Shown here: in pieces, positions 12,330-25,930 of the stretch
Position numbering within the stretch: the stretch's first letter is position 1
Layout of the letters: the number at the start of each line of letters is the position of its first letter
Source of the DNA: Prosapia bicincta
Lineage: Eukaryota; Arthropoda; Insecta; Hemiptera; Cercopidae
Assembly (NCBI GenBank): GCA_036971475.1
Contig: JBAIZL010000010.1
Location: 6,796,131 to 6,860,130 of the forward strand
Direction of reading: 5' to 3'
DNA: 64,000 bases
Translations under genes and position numbers: made by a program
Notes under the pieces: generated by a model
What the model was told of the DNA's origin: nothing
What the model saw: the letters and a program-made list of their open reading frames with translations, nothing else
Database searches by the model: none

Positions 12330-15300
12330 AGTAGATAAAGGTCCAATATAAATATCTGAACCCATTAAATTAGATGAGTTATTCAAGTACTCTTTGGTCG
12401 GTCGGGCTACTCCATCCAAGCCTCTGTAGTAACAGTGTCCGACTCTTAGCATAGGGTCAGCTTGAAGTAGATAAAGGTCCAGTATAACAATCTGGACCCA
12501 TTAAATTAGATGAGTTTTTCAAGTACTCTTTGGTCGGTCGGGCTACTCCATCCAAGCCTCTGTAGTAACAGTGTCCGACTCTTAGCATAGGGTCAGCTGG
12601 AAGTAGATAAAGGTCCAGTATAACAATCTGGACCCATTAAATTAGATGAGTTTTTCAAGTACTCTTTGGTCGGTCGGGCTACTCCATCCAAGCCTCTGTA
12701 GTAACAGTGTCCGACTCTTAGCATAGGGTCAGCTGGAAGTAGATAAAGGTCCAGTATAACAATCTGGACCCATTAAATTAGATGAGTTATTCAAGTACTC
12801 TTTGGTCGGTCGGGCTACTCCATCCAAGCCTCTGTAGTAACAGTGTCCGACTCTTATCATAGGGTCAGCTGGATGTAGATAAAGGTCCAGTATAACAATC
12901 TAGACCCATTAAATTAGATGAGTTTTTCAAGTACTCTTTGGTCGGTCGGGCTACTCCATCCAAGCCTTTGTAGTAACAATGTCCGACTCTTAGCATAGGG
13001 TCAGCTGGAAGTAGATAAAGGTCCAGTATAACAATCTAGACCCATTAAATTAGATGAGTTTTTCAAGTACTCTTTGGTCGGTCGGGCTACTCCATCCCAG
13101 CCTTTGTAGTAACAGTGTCCGACTATTAGCATAGGGTCAGCTGGAAGTAGATAAAGGTCCAGTATAACAATCTGGACCCATTAAATTACATGAGTTTTTC
13201 AAGTACTCTTTGGTCGGTCGGGCTACTCCATCCAAGCCTCTGTAGTAACAGTGTCCGACTCTTAGCATAGGGTTAGCTGGAAGTAGATAAAGGTCCAGTA
13301 TAACAATCTGGACCCATTAAATTAGATGAGTTTTTCAAGTACTCTTTGGTCGGTCGGGCTACTCCATCCAAGCCTCTGTAGTAACAGTGTCCGACTCTTA
13401 GCATAGGGTCAGCTGGAAGTAGATAAAGGTCCAGTATAACGATCAGGACCCTTTAAATTAGATGAGTTTTTCAAGTACCCTTTGGTCGGTCGGGCTACTA
13501 CATCCAAGACCCTGTAGCAACAGTGTCCGACTCTTAGCATAGGGTCAGCTGGAAGTAGATAAAGGTCCAGTATAACAATCTGGACTCATAAAATTAGATG
13601 AGTTATTCAAGTACTCTCTGGTCGGTCGGGCTACTCCATAGAAGCCTCTGTAGTAACAGTGTCCGATTCTTAGCATAGGGTCAGCTGGAAGTAGATAAAG
13701 GTCCAGTATAACAATCAGGACCCATTAAATTAGATGAGTTATTCAAGTACTCTTTGGTCGGTCGGGCTACTCCATCCAAGCCTCTGTAGTAACAGTGTCC
13801 GACTCTTAGCATAGGGTCAGCTGGAAGTAGATAAAGGTCCAGTATAACAATCTGGACCCATTAAATTAGATGAGTTATTCAAGTACTCTTTGGTCGGTCG
13901 GGCTACTCCATCCAAGCCTCTGTAGCAACAGTGTCCGACGCTTAGCATAGGGTCAGCTGGAAGTAGATAAAGGTCCAATATAACAATCTAGACCCATTAT
14001 ATTAGATGAGTTTTTCAAGTACTCTTTGGTCGGTCGGGCTACTCCATCCAAGCCTCTGTAGTAACAGTGTCCGACTCTTAGCATAGGGTTAGCTGGAAGT
14101 AGATAAAGGTCCAGTATAACAATCTGGACCCATTAAATTAGATGAGGTTTTCAAGTACTCTTTGGTCGGTCGGGCTACTCCATCCAAGCCTCGGTAGCAA
14201 CAGTGTCCGACTCTTAGCATAGGGTTAGCTGGAAGTAGATAAAGGTCCAGTATAACAATCAGGGCCCATTAAACTAGATGAGTTATTCAAGTACTCTTTG
14301 GTCGGTCGGGCTACTACATCCAAGCCTCTGTAGTAACAGTGTCCGACTCTTAGCATAGGGTCAGCTGGAAGTAGATAAAGGTCCAGTATAACAATCAGGA
14401 CCCATTAAATTAGATGAGTTTTTCAAGTACTCTTTGGTCGGTCGGGCTACTCCATCCAAGCCTCTGTAGTAACAGTGTCCGACTCTTAGCATAGGGTCAG
14501 CTGGAAGTAGATAAAGGTCCAGTATAACAATCTGGACCCATTAAATTAGATGAGTTATTCAAGTACTCTTTGGTCGGTCGAGCTACTCCATCCAAGCCTC
14601 TGTAGTAACAGTGTCCGACTCTTAGCATAGGGTCAGCTGGAAGTAGATAAAGGTCCAGTATAACAATCTGGACCCATTAAATTAGATGAGTTATTCAAGT
14701 ACTCTTTGGTCGGTCGGGCTACTCCATCCAATCCTCTGTAGTAACAGTGTCCGACTCTTAGTATAGGGTCAGCTGGATGTAGATAAAGGTCCAGTATAAC
14801 AATCTAGACCCATTAAATTAGTTGAGTTTTTCAAGTACTCTTTGGTCGGTCGGGCTACTCCATCCAAGCCTCTGTAGTAACAGTGTCCGACTCTTAGCAT
14901 AGGGTCAGCTGGAAGTAGATAAAGGTCCAGTATAACAATCTGGACCCAATAAATTAGATGAATTTTTCAAGTACTCTTTGGTCGGTCGGGCTACTCCATC
15001 CAAGCCTCTGTAGTAACAGTGTCCGACTCTTAGTATAGGGTCAGCTGGATGTAGATAAAGGTCCAGTATAACAATCTGGACCCATTAAATTAGATGAATT
15101 TTTCAAGTACTCTTTGGTCGGTCGGGCTACTCCATCCAAGCCTCTGTAGTAACAGTGTCCGACTCTTAGCATAGGGTTAGCTGGATGTAGATAAAGGTCC
15201 AGTATAACAATCTAGACCCATTAAATTAGTTGAGTTTTTCAAGTACTCTTTGGTCGGTCGGGCTACTCCATCCAAGCCTCTGTAGTAACAGTGTCCGACT

Positions 15301-16137
15301 CTTAGCATAGGGTCAGCTGGAAGTAGATAAAGGTCCAGTATAACAATCTGGACCCATTAAATTAGATGAGTTATTCAAGTACTCTTTGGTCGGTCGGGCT
15401 ACTCCATCCAAGCCTCTGTAGTAACAGTGTCCGACTCTTAGCATAGGGTCAGCTGGAAGTAGATAAAGGTCCAGTATAACGATCAGGACCCTTTAAATTA
15501 GATGAGTTTTTCAAGTACTCTTTGGTCGGTCGGGCTACTCCATCCAAGCCTCTGTAGCAACAGTGTCCGACTCTTAGCATAGGGTTAGCTGGAAGTAGAT
15601 AAAGGTCCAGTATAACAATCAGGACCCATTAAACTAGATGAGTTATTCAAGTACTCTTTGGTCGGTCGGGCTACTCCATCCAAGCCTCTGTAGTAACAGT
15701 GTCCGACTCTTAGCATAGGGTCAGCTGGAAGTAGATAAAGGTCCAGTATAACAATCTAGACCCATTAAATTAGATGAGTTATTCAAGTACCCTTTGGTCG
15801 GTCGGGCTACTACATCCAAGCCCCTGTAGCAACAGTGTCCGACTCTTAGCATAGGGTCAGCTGGAAGTAGATAAAGGTCCAGTATAACAATCTGGACTCA
15901 TAAAATTAGATGAGTTATTCAAGTACTCTTTGGTCGGTCGGGCTACTCCATCCAAGCCTCTGTAGTAACAGTGTCCGACTCTTAGCATAGGGTCAGCTGG
16001 AAGTAGATAAAGGTCCAGTATAACAATCTGGACCCATTAAATTAGAATAATTTTTCAAGTACTCTTTGGTCGGTCGGGCTACTCCATCCAAGCCTCTGTA
16101 GTAACAGTGTCCGACTCTTAGCATAGGGTCAGCTGGA
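12330..16137 (+). repeat. Higher-order repeat B, copy 1 (28 monomers, 3808 bp)
   Basis: The first of three tandem copies with a 3808-bp period. Markers are a ccaatataaatatctg monomer (12343), an agcttgaag variant (12461), gaccctgtag (13508) and gtcgagctactcc (14580), each recurring at exactly +3808. The copy boundary is set where the match to copy 2 begins, just upstream of the aatatctg marker. Confidence 0.88.
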
Positions 16138-19100
16138 AGTAGATAAAGGTCCAATATAAATATCTGAACCCATTAAATTAGATGAGTTATTCAAGTACTC
16201 TTTGGTCGGTCGGGCTACTCCATCCAAGCCTCTGTAGTAACAGAGTCCGACTCTTAGCATAGGGTCAGCTTGAAGTAGATAAAGGTCCAGTATAACAATC
16301 TGGACCCATTAAATTAGATGAGTTTTTCAAGTACTCTTTGGTCGGTCGGGCTACTCCATCCAAGCCTCTGTAGTAACAGTGTCCGACTCTTAGCATAGGG
16401 TCAGCTGGAAGTAGATAAAGGTCCAGTATAACAATCTGGACCCATTAAATTAGATGAGTTTTTCAAGTACTCTTTGGTCGGTCGGGCTACTCCATCCAAG
16501 CCTCTGTAGTAACAGTGCCCGACTCTTAGCATAGGGTCAGCTGGAAGTAGATAAAGGTCCAGTATAACAATCTGGACCCATTAAATTAGATGAGTTATTC
16601 AAGTACTCTTTGGTCGGTCGGGCTACTCCATCCAAGCCTCTGTAGTAACAGTGTCCGACTCTTATCATAGGGTCAGCTGGATGTAGATAAAGGTCCAGTA
16701 TAACAATCTAGACCCATTAAATTAGATGAGTTTTTCAAGTACTCTTTGGTCGGTCGGGCTACTCCATCCAAGCCTTTGTAGTAACAATGTCCGACTCTTA
16801 GCATAGGGTCAGCTGGAAGTAGATAAAGGTCCAGTATAACAATCTAGACCCATTAAATTAGATGAGTTTTTCAAGTACTCTTTGGTCGGTCGGGCTACTC
16901 CATCCAAGCCTCTGTAGTAACAGTGTCCGACTCTTAGCATAGGGTCAGCTGGAAGTAGATAAAGGTCCAGTATAACAATCTGGACCCATTAAATTAGATG
17001 AGTTATTCAAGTACTCTTTGGTCGGTCGGGCTACTCCATCCAAGCCTCTGTAGTAACAGTGTCCGACTCTTATCATAGGGTCAGCTGGATGTAGATAAAG
17101 GTCCAGTATAACAATCTAGACCCATTAAATTAGATGAGTTTTTCAAGTACTCTTTGGTCGGTCGGGCTACTCCATCCAAGCCTCTGTAGTAACAGTGTCC
17201 GACTCTTAGCATAGGGTCAGCTGGAAGTAGATAAAGGTCCAGTATAACGATCAGGACCCTTTAAATTAGATGAGTTTTTCAAGTACCCTTTGGTCGGTCG
17301 GGCTACTACATCCAAGACCCTGTAGCAACAGTGTCCGACTCTTAGCATAGGGTCAGCTGGAAGTAGATAAAGGTCCAGTATAACAATCTGGACTCATAAA
17401 ATTAGATGAGTTATTCAAGTACTCTCTGGTCGGTCGGGCTACTCCATAGAAGCCTCTGTAGTAACAGTGTCCGATTCTTAGCATAGGGTCAGCTGGAAGT
17501 AGATAAAGGTCCAGTATAACAATCAGGACCCATTAAATTAGATGAGTTATTCAAGTACTCTTTGGTCGATCGGGCTACTCCATCCAAGCCTCTGTAGTAA
17601 CAGTGTCCGACTCTTAGCATAGGGTCAGCTGGAAGTAGATAAAGGTCCAGTATAACAATCTGGACCCATTAAATTAGATGAGTTATTAAAGTACTCTTTG
17701 GTCGGTCGGGCTACTCCATCCAAGCCTCTGTAGCAACAGTGTCCGACGCTTAGCATAGGGTCAGCTGGAAGTAGATAAAGGTCCAATATAACAATCTAGA
17801 CCCATTATATTAGATGAGTTTTTCAAGTACTCTTTGGTCGGTCGGGCTACTCCATCCAAGCCTCTGTAGTAACAGTGTCCGACTCTTAGCATAGGGTTAG
17901 CTGGAAGTAGATAAAGGTCCAGTATAACAATCTGGACCCATTAAATTAGATGAGGTTTTCAAGTACTCTTTGGTCGGTCGGGCTACTCCATCCAAGCCTC
18001 TGTAGCAACAGTGTCCGACTCTTAGCATAGGGTTAGCTGGAAGTAGATAAAGGTCCAGTATAACAATCAGGGCCCATTAAACTAGATGAGTTATTCAAGT
18101 ACTCTTTGGTCGGTCGGGCTACTACATCCAAGCCTCTGTAGTAACAGTGTCCGACTCTTAGCATAGGGTCAGCTGGAAGTAGATAAAGGTCCAGTATAAC
18201 AATCAGGACCCATTAAATTAGATGAGTTTTTCAAGTACTCTTTGGTCGGTCGGGCTACTCCATCCAAGCCTCTGTAGTAACAGTGTCCGACTCTTAGCAT
18301 AGGGTCAGCTGGAAGTAGATAAAGGTCCAGTATAACAATCTGGACCCATTAAATTAGATGAGTTATTCAAGTACTCTTTGGTCGGTCGAGCTACTCCATC
18401 CAAGCCTCTGTAGTAACAGTGTCCGACTCTTAGCATAGGGTCAGCTGGAAGTAGATAAAGGTCCAGTATAACAATCTGGACCCATTAAATTAGATGAGTT
18501 ATTCAAGTACTCTTTGGTCGGTCGGGCTACTCCATCCAATCCTCTGTAGTAACAGTGTCCGACTCTTAGTATAGGGTCAGCTGGATGTAGATAAAGGTCC
18601 AGTATAACAATCTAGACCCATTAAATTAGTTGAGTTTTAAAAGTACTCTTTGGTCGGTCGGGCTACTCCATCCAAGCCTCTGTAGTAACAGTGTCCGACT
18701 CTTAGCATAGGGTCAGCTGGAAGTAGATAAAGGTCCAGTATAACAATCTGGACCCATTAAATTAGATGAATTTTTCAAGTACTCTTTGGTCGGTCGGGCT
18801 ACTCCATCCAAGCCTCTGTAGTAACAGTGTCCGACTCTTAGTATAGGGTCAGCTGGATGTAGATAAAGGTCCAGTATAACAATCTGGACCCATTAAATTA
18901 GATGAATTTTTCAAGTACTCTTTGGTCGGTCGGGCTACTCCATCCAAGCCTCTGTAGTAACAGTGTCCGACTCTTAGCATAGGGTTAGCTGGATGTAGAT
19001 AAAGGTCCAGTATAACAATCTAGACCCATTAAATTAGTTGAGTTTTTCAAGTACTCTTTGGTCGGTCGGGCTACTCCATCCAAGCCTCTGTAGTAACAGT

Positions 19101-19945
19101 GTCCGACTCTTAGCATAGGGTCAGCTGGAAGTAGATAAAGGTCCAGTATAACAATCTGGACCCATTAAATTACATGAGTTTTTCAAGTACTCTTTGGTCG
19201 GTCGGGCTACTCCATCCAAGCCTCTGTAGTAACAGTGTCCGACTCTTAGCATAGGGTCAGCTGGAAGTAGATAAAGGTCCAGTATAACGATCAGGACCCT
19301 TTAAATTAGATGAGTTTTTCAAGTACTCTTTGGTCGGTCGGGCTACTCCATCCAAGCCTCTGTAGCAACAGTGTCCGACTCTTAGCATAGGGTTAGCTGG
19401 AAGTAGATAAAGGTCCAGTATAACAATCAGGACCCATTAAACTAGATGAGTTATTCAAGTACTCTTTGGTCGGTCGGGCTACTCCATCCAAGCCTCTGTA
19501 GTAACAGTGTCCGACTCTTAGCATAGGGTCAGCTGGAAGTAGATAAAGGTCCAGTATAACAATCTAGACCCATTAAATTAGATGAGTTATTCAAGTACCC
19601 TTTGGTCGGTCGGGCTACTACATCCAAGCCCCTGTAGCAACAGTGTCCGACTCTTAGCATAGGGTCAGCTGGAAGTAGATAAAGGTCCAGTATAACAATC
19701 TGGACTCATAAAATTAGATGAGTTATTCAAGTACTCTTTGGTCGGTCGGGCTACTCCATCCAAGCCTCTGTAGTAACAGTGTCCGACTCTTAGCATAGGG
19801 TCAGCTGGAAGTAGATAAAGGTCCAGTATAACAATCTGGACCCATTAAATTAGAATAATTTTTCAAGTACTCTTTGGTCGGTCGGGCTACTCCATCCAAG
19901 CCTCTGTAGTAACAGTGTCCGACTCTTAGCATAGGGTCAGCTGGA
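16138..19945 (+). repeat. Higher-order repeat B, copy 2 (28 monomers, 3808 bp)
   Basis: Markers are at 16151, 16269, 17316 and 18388, each 3808 bp from copy 1 and copy 3. This copy differs from both neighbours between about 16861 and 17215, where the cccagccttt / gactattagc / ttacatgag monomers are replaced by ccaagcctct and tatcatagg...ggatgtag monomers. That replacement matches about 11557-11911 instead, at an offset of 5304 bp (39 monomers). Confidence 0.87.
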
Positions 19946-22900
19946 AGTAGATAAAGGTCCAATATAAATATCTGAACCCATTAAATTAGATGAGTTATTC
20001 AAGTACTCTTTGGTCGGTCGGGCTACTCCATCCAAGCCTCTGTAGTAACAGTGTCCGACTCTTAGCATAGGGTCAGCTTGAAGTAGATAAAGGTCCAGTA
20101 TAACAATCTGGACCCATTAAATTAGATGAGTTTTTCAAGTACTCTTTGGTCGGTCGGGCTACTCCATCCAAGCCTCTGTAGTAACAGTGTCCGACTCTTA
20201 GCATAGGGTCAGCTGGAAGTAGATAAAGGTCCAGTATAACAATCTGGACCCATTAAATTAGATGAGTTTTTCAAGTACTCTTTGGTCGGTCGGGCTACTC
20301 CATCCAAGCCTCTGTAGTAACAGTGTCCGACTCTTAGCATAGGGTCAGCTGGAAGTAGATAAAGGTCCAGTATAACAATCTGGACCCATTAAATTAGATG
20401 AGTTATTCAAGTACTCTTTGGTCGGTCGGGCTACTCCATCCAAGCCTCTGTAGTAACAGTGTCCGACTCTTATCATAGGGTCAGCTGGATGTAGATAAAG
20501 GTCCAGTATAACAATCTAGACCCATTAAATTAGATGAGTTTTTCAAGTACTCTTTGGTCGGTCGGGCTACTCCATCCAAGCCTTTGTAGTAACAATGTCC
20601 GACTCTTAGCATAGGGTCAGCTGGAAGTAGATAAAGGTCCAGTATAACAATCTAGACCCATTAAATTAGATGAGTTTTTCAAGTACTCTTTGGTCGGTCG
20701 GGCTACTCCATCCCAGCCTTTGTAGTAACAGTGTCCGACTATTAGCATAGGGTCAGCTGGAAGTAGATAAAGGTCCAGTATAACAATCTGGACCCATTAA
20801 ATTACATGAGTTTTTCAAGTACTCTTTGGTCGGTCGGGCTACTCCATCCAAGCCTCTGTAGTAACAGTGTCCGACTCTTAGCATAGGGTTAGCTGGAAGT
20901 AGATAAAGGTCCAGTATAACAATCTGGACCCATTAAATTAGATGAGTTTTTCAAGTACTCTTTGGTCGGTCGGGCTACTCCATCCAAGCCTCTGTAGTAA
21001 CAGTGTCCGACTCTTAGCATAGGGTCAGCTGGAAGTAGATAAAGGTCCAGTATAACGATCAGGACCCTTTAAATTAGATGAGTTTTTCAAGTACCCTTTG
21101 GTCGGTCGGGCTACTACATCCAAGACCCTGTAGCAACAGTGTCCGACTCTTAGCATAGGGTCAGCTGGAAGTAGATAAAGGTCCAGTATAACAATCTGGA
21201 CTCATAAAATTAGATGAGTTATTCAAGTACTCTCTGGTCGGTCGGGCTACTCCATAGAAGCCTCTGTAGTAACAGTGTCCGATTCTTAGCATAGGGTCAG
21301 CTGGAAGTAGATAAAGGTCCAGTATAACAATCAGGACCCATTAAATTAGATGAGTTATTCAAGTACTCTTTGGTCGGTCGGGCTACTCCATCCAAGCCTC
21401 TGTAGTAACAGTGTCCGACTCTTAGCATAGGGTCAGCTGGAAGTAGATAAAGGTCCAGTATAACAATCTGGACCCATTAAATTAGATGAGTTATTCAAGT
21501 ACTCTTTGGTCGGTCGGGCTACTCCATCCAAGCCTCTGTAGCAACAGTGTCCGACGCTTAGCATAGGGTCAGCTGGAAGTAGATAAAGGTCCAATATAAC
21601 AATCTAGACCCATTATATTAGATGAGTTTTTCAAGTACTCTTTGGTCGGTCGGGCTACTCCATCCAAGCCTCTGTAGTAACAGTGTCCGACTCTTAGCAT
21701 AGGGTTAGCTGGAAGTAGATAAAGGTCCAGTATAACAATCTGGACCCATTAAATTAGATGAGGTTTTCAAGTACTCTTTGGTCGGTCGGGCTACTCCATC
21801 CAAGCCTCTGTAGCAACAGTGTCCGACTCTTAGCATAGGGTTAGCTGGAAGTAGATAAAGGTCCAGTATAACAATCAGGGCCCATTAAACTAGATGAGTT
21901 ATTCAAGTACTCTTTGGTCGGTCGGGCTACTACATCCAAGCCTCTGTAGTAACAGTGTCCGACTCTTAGCATAGGGTCAGCTGGAAGTAGATAAAGGTCC
22001 AGTATAACAATCAGGACCCATTAAATTAGATGAGTTTTTCAAGTACTCTTTGGTCGGTCGGGCTACTCCATCCAAGCCTCTGTAGTAACAGTGTCCGACT
22101 CTTAGCATAGGGTCAGCTGGAAGTAGATAAAGGTCCAGTATAACAATCTGGACCCATTAAATTAGATGAGTTATTCAAGTACTCTTTGGTCGGTCGAGCT
22201 ACTCCATCCAAGCCTCTGTAGTAACAGTGTCCGACTCTTAGCATAGGGTCAGCTGGAAGTAGATAAAGGTCCAGTATAACAATCTGGACCCATTAAATTA
22301 GATGAGTTATTCAAGTACTCTTTGGTCGGTCGGGCTACTCCATCCAATCCTCTGTATTAACAGTGTCCGACTCTTAGTATAGGGTCAGCTGGATGTAGAT
22401 AAAGGTCCAGTATAACAATCTAGACCCATTAAATTAGTTGAGTTTTTCAAGTACTCTTTGGTCGGTCGGGCTACTCCATCCAAGCCTCTGTAGTAACAGT
22501 GTCCGACTCTTAGCATAGGGTCAGCTGGAAGTAGATAAAGGTCCAGTATAACAATCTGGACCCATTAAATTAGATGAATTTTTCAAGTACTCTTTGGTCG
22601 GTCGGGCTACTCCATCCAAGCCTCTGTAGTAACAGTGTCCGACTCTTAGTATAGGGTCAGCTGGATGTAGATAAAGGTCCAGTATAACAATCTGGACCCA
22701 TTAAATTAGATGAATTTTTCAAGTACTCTTTGGTCGGTCGGGCTACTCCATCCAAGCCTCTGTAGTAACAGTGTCCGACTCTTAGCATAGGGTTAGCTGG
22801 ATGTAGATAAAGGTCCAGTATAACAATCTAGACCCATTAAATTAGTTGAGTTTTTCAAGTACTCTTTGGTCGGTCGGGTTACTCCATCCAAGCCTCTGTA

Positions 22901-23560
22901 GTAACAGTGTCCGACTCTTAGCATAGGGTCAGCTGGAAGTAGATAAAGGTCCAGTATAACAATCTGGACCCATTAAATTAGATGAGTTATTCAAGTACTC
23001 TTTGGTCGGTCGGGCTACTCCATCCAAGCCTCTGTAGTAACAGTGTCCGACTCTTAGCATAGGGTCAGCTGGAAGTAGATAAAGGTCCAGTATAACGATC
23101 AGGACCCTTTAAATTAGATGAGTTTTTCAAGTACTCTTTGGTCGGTCGGGCTACTCCATCCAAGCCTCTGTAGCAACAGTGTCCGACTCTTAGCATAGGG
23201 TTAGCTGGAAGTAGATAAAGGTCCAGTATAACAATCAGGACCCATTAAACTAGATGAGTTATTCAAGTACTCTTTGGTCGGTCGGGCTACTCCATCCAAG
23301 CCTCTGTAGTAACAGTGTCCGACTCTTAGCATAGGGTCAGCTGGAAGTAGATAAAGGTCCAGTATAACAATCTAGACCCATTAAATTAGATGAGTTTTTC
23401 AAGTACCCTTTGGTCGGTCGGGCTACTACATCCAAGCCCCTGTAGCAACAGTGTCCGACTCTTAGCATAGGGTCAGCTGGAAGTAGATAAAGGTCCAGTA
23501 TAACAATCTGGACTCATAAAATTAGATGAGTTATTCAAGTACTCTTTGGTCGGTCGGGCT
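19946..23560 (+). repeat. Higher-order repeat B, copy 3 (partial, about 3.6 kb)
   Basis: Markers recur at 20077 (agcttgaag), 21124 (gaccctgtag) and 22196 (gagctactcc), all +3808 from copy 2. The match fails near 23560, where this copy reads actcaatagaagcc while copy 2 reads actccatccaagcc. The end of the unit is therefore missing or replaced. Confidence 0.85.
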
Positions 23561-25930
23561 ACTCAATAGAAGCCTCTGTAGTAACAGTGTCCGATTCTTA
23601 GCATAGGGTCAGCTGGAAGTAGATAAAGGTCCAGTATAACAATCAGGACCCATTAATTTAGATGAGTTATTCAAGTACTCTTTGGTCGGTCGGGCTACTC
23701 CATCCAAGCCTCTGTAGTAACAGTGTCCGACTCTTAGCATAGGGTCAGCTGGAAGTAGATAAAGGTCCAGTATAACAATCTGGACCCATTAAATTAGATG
23801 AGTTATTCAAGTACTCTTTGGTCGGTCGGGCTACTCCATCCAAGCCTCTGTAGTAACAGTGTCCGACTCTTAGCATATTGTCAGCTGGACGTAGATAAAG
23901 GTCCACTATAACAATCTGGACCCATTAAATTAAATGAGTTATTCAAGTACTCTTTGGTCGGTCGGGTTACTCCATCCAAGCCTCTGTAGTAACAGTGTCC
24001 GACTCTTAGCATAGGGTCAGCTGGATGTAGATAAAGGTCCAGTATAACAATCTAGACCCATTAAATTAGATGAGTTTTTCAAGTACTCTTTCGTCGGTCG
24101 GGCTACTCCATCCAAGCCTTTGTAGTAACAATGTCCGACTCTTAGCATAGGGTCAGCTGGAAGTAGATAAAGGTCCAGTATAACAATCTAGACCCATTAA
24201 ATTAGATGAGTTTTTCAAGTACTCTTTGGTCGGTCGGGCTACTCCATCCAAGCCTTTGTAGTAAGAGTGTCCGACTATTAGCATAGGGTCAGCTGGAAGT
24301 AGATAAAGGTCCAGTATAACAATCTGGACCCATTAAATTAGATGAGTTTTTCAAGTACTCTTTGGTCGGTCGGGCTACTCCATCCAAGCCTCTGTAGTAA
24401 CAGTGTCCGACTCTTATCATAGGGTCAGCTGGATGTAGATAAAGGTCCAGTATAACAATCTAGACCCATTAAATTAGATGAGTTTTTCAAGTACTCTTTG
24501 GTCGGTCGGGCTACTCCATCCCAGCCTTTGTAGTAACAGTGTCCGACTATTAGCATAGGGTCAGCTGGAAGTAGATAAAGGTCCAGTATAACAATCTGGA
24601 CCCATTAAATTACATGAGTTTTTCAAGTACTCTTTGGTCGGTCGGGCTACTCCATCCAAGCCTCTGTAGTCACAGTGTCCTACTATTAGCATAGGGTCAG
24701 CTGGAAGTAGATAAAGGTCCAGTATAACAATCTGGACCCATTAAATTACATGAGTTTTTCAAGTACTCTTTGGTCGGTCGGGCTACTCCATCCAAGCCTT
24801 TGTAGTAAGAGTGTCCGACTATTAGCATAGGGTCAGCTGGAAGTAGATAAAGGTCCAGTATAACAATCTGGACCCATTAAATTAGATGAGTTTTTCAAGT
24901 ACTCTTTGGTCGGTCGGGCTACTCCATCCAAGCCTCTGTAGTAACAGTGTCCGACTCTTATCATAGGGTCAGCTGGATGTAGATAAAGGTCCAGTATAAC
25001 AATCTAGACCCATTAAATTAGATGAGTTTTTCAAGTACTCTTTGGTCGGTCGGGCTACTCCATCCAAGCCTCTGTAGTAACAGTGTCCGACTCTTAGCAT
25101 AGGGTCAGCTGGAAGTAGATAAAGGTCCAGTATAACGATCAGGACCCTTTAAATTAGATGAGTTTTCCAAGTACTCTTTGTTCGGTCGGGCTACTCCATC
25201 CAAGCCTCTGTAGCAACAGTGTCCGACTCTTAGCATAGGGTTAGCTGGAAGTAGATAAAGGTCCAGTATAACAATCAGGACCCATTAAACTAGATGAGTT
25301 ATTCAAGTACTCTTTGGTCGGTCGGGCTACTACATCCAAGCCTCTGTAGTAACAGTGTCCGACTCTTAGCATAGGGTCAGCTGGAAGTAGATAAAGGTCC
25401 AGTATAACAATCTAGACCCATTAAATTAGATGAGTTATTCAAGTACCCTTTGGTCGGTCGGGCTACTACATCCAAGCCCCTGTAGCAACAGTGTCCGACT
25501 CTTAGCATAGGGTCAGCTGGAAGTAGATAAAGGTCCAGTATAACAATCTGGACTCAAAAAATTAGATGAGTTATTCAAGTACTCTTTGGTCGGTCGGGCT
25601 ACTCCATAGAAGCCTCTGTAGTAACAGTGTCCGATTCTTAGCATAGGGTCAGCTGGAAGTAGATAAAGGTCCAGTATAACAATCAGGACCCATTAAATTA
25701 GATGAGTTATTCAAGTACTCTTTGGTCGGTCGGGCTACTCCATCCAAGCCTCTGTAGTAACAGTGTCCGACTCTTAGCATAGGGTCAGCTGGAAGTAGAT
25801 AAAGGTCCAGTATAACAATCTGGACCCATTAAATTAGATGAGTTATTCAAGTACTCTTTGGTCGGTCGGGCTACTCCATCCAAGCCTCTGTAGTAACAGT
25901 GTCCGACTCTTAGCATAGGGTCAGCTGGAA
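23561..25930 (+). repeat. Transition stretch of satellite monomers
   Basis: Regular 136-bp monomers that mix variants of the left part of the array (gaccctttaa, caagcccctgtagcaac) with the cccagccttt and gactattagc variants that become common to the right. No single higher-order period was established here. A two-part block near 24.2-25.0 kb is locally repeated: the gtaagagtgtccgactattagc monomer occurs at about 24262 and again near 24806, four monomers apart. Confidence 0.75.
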
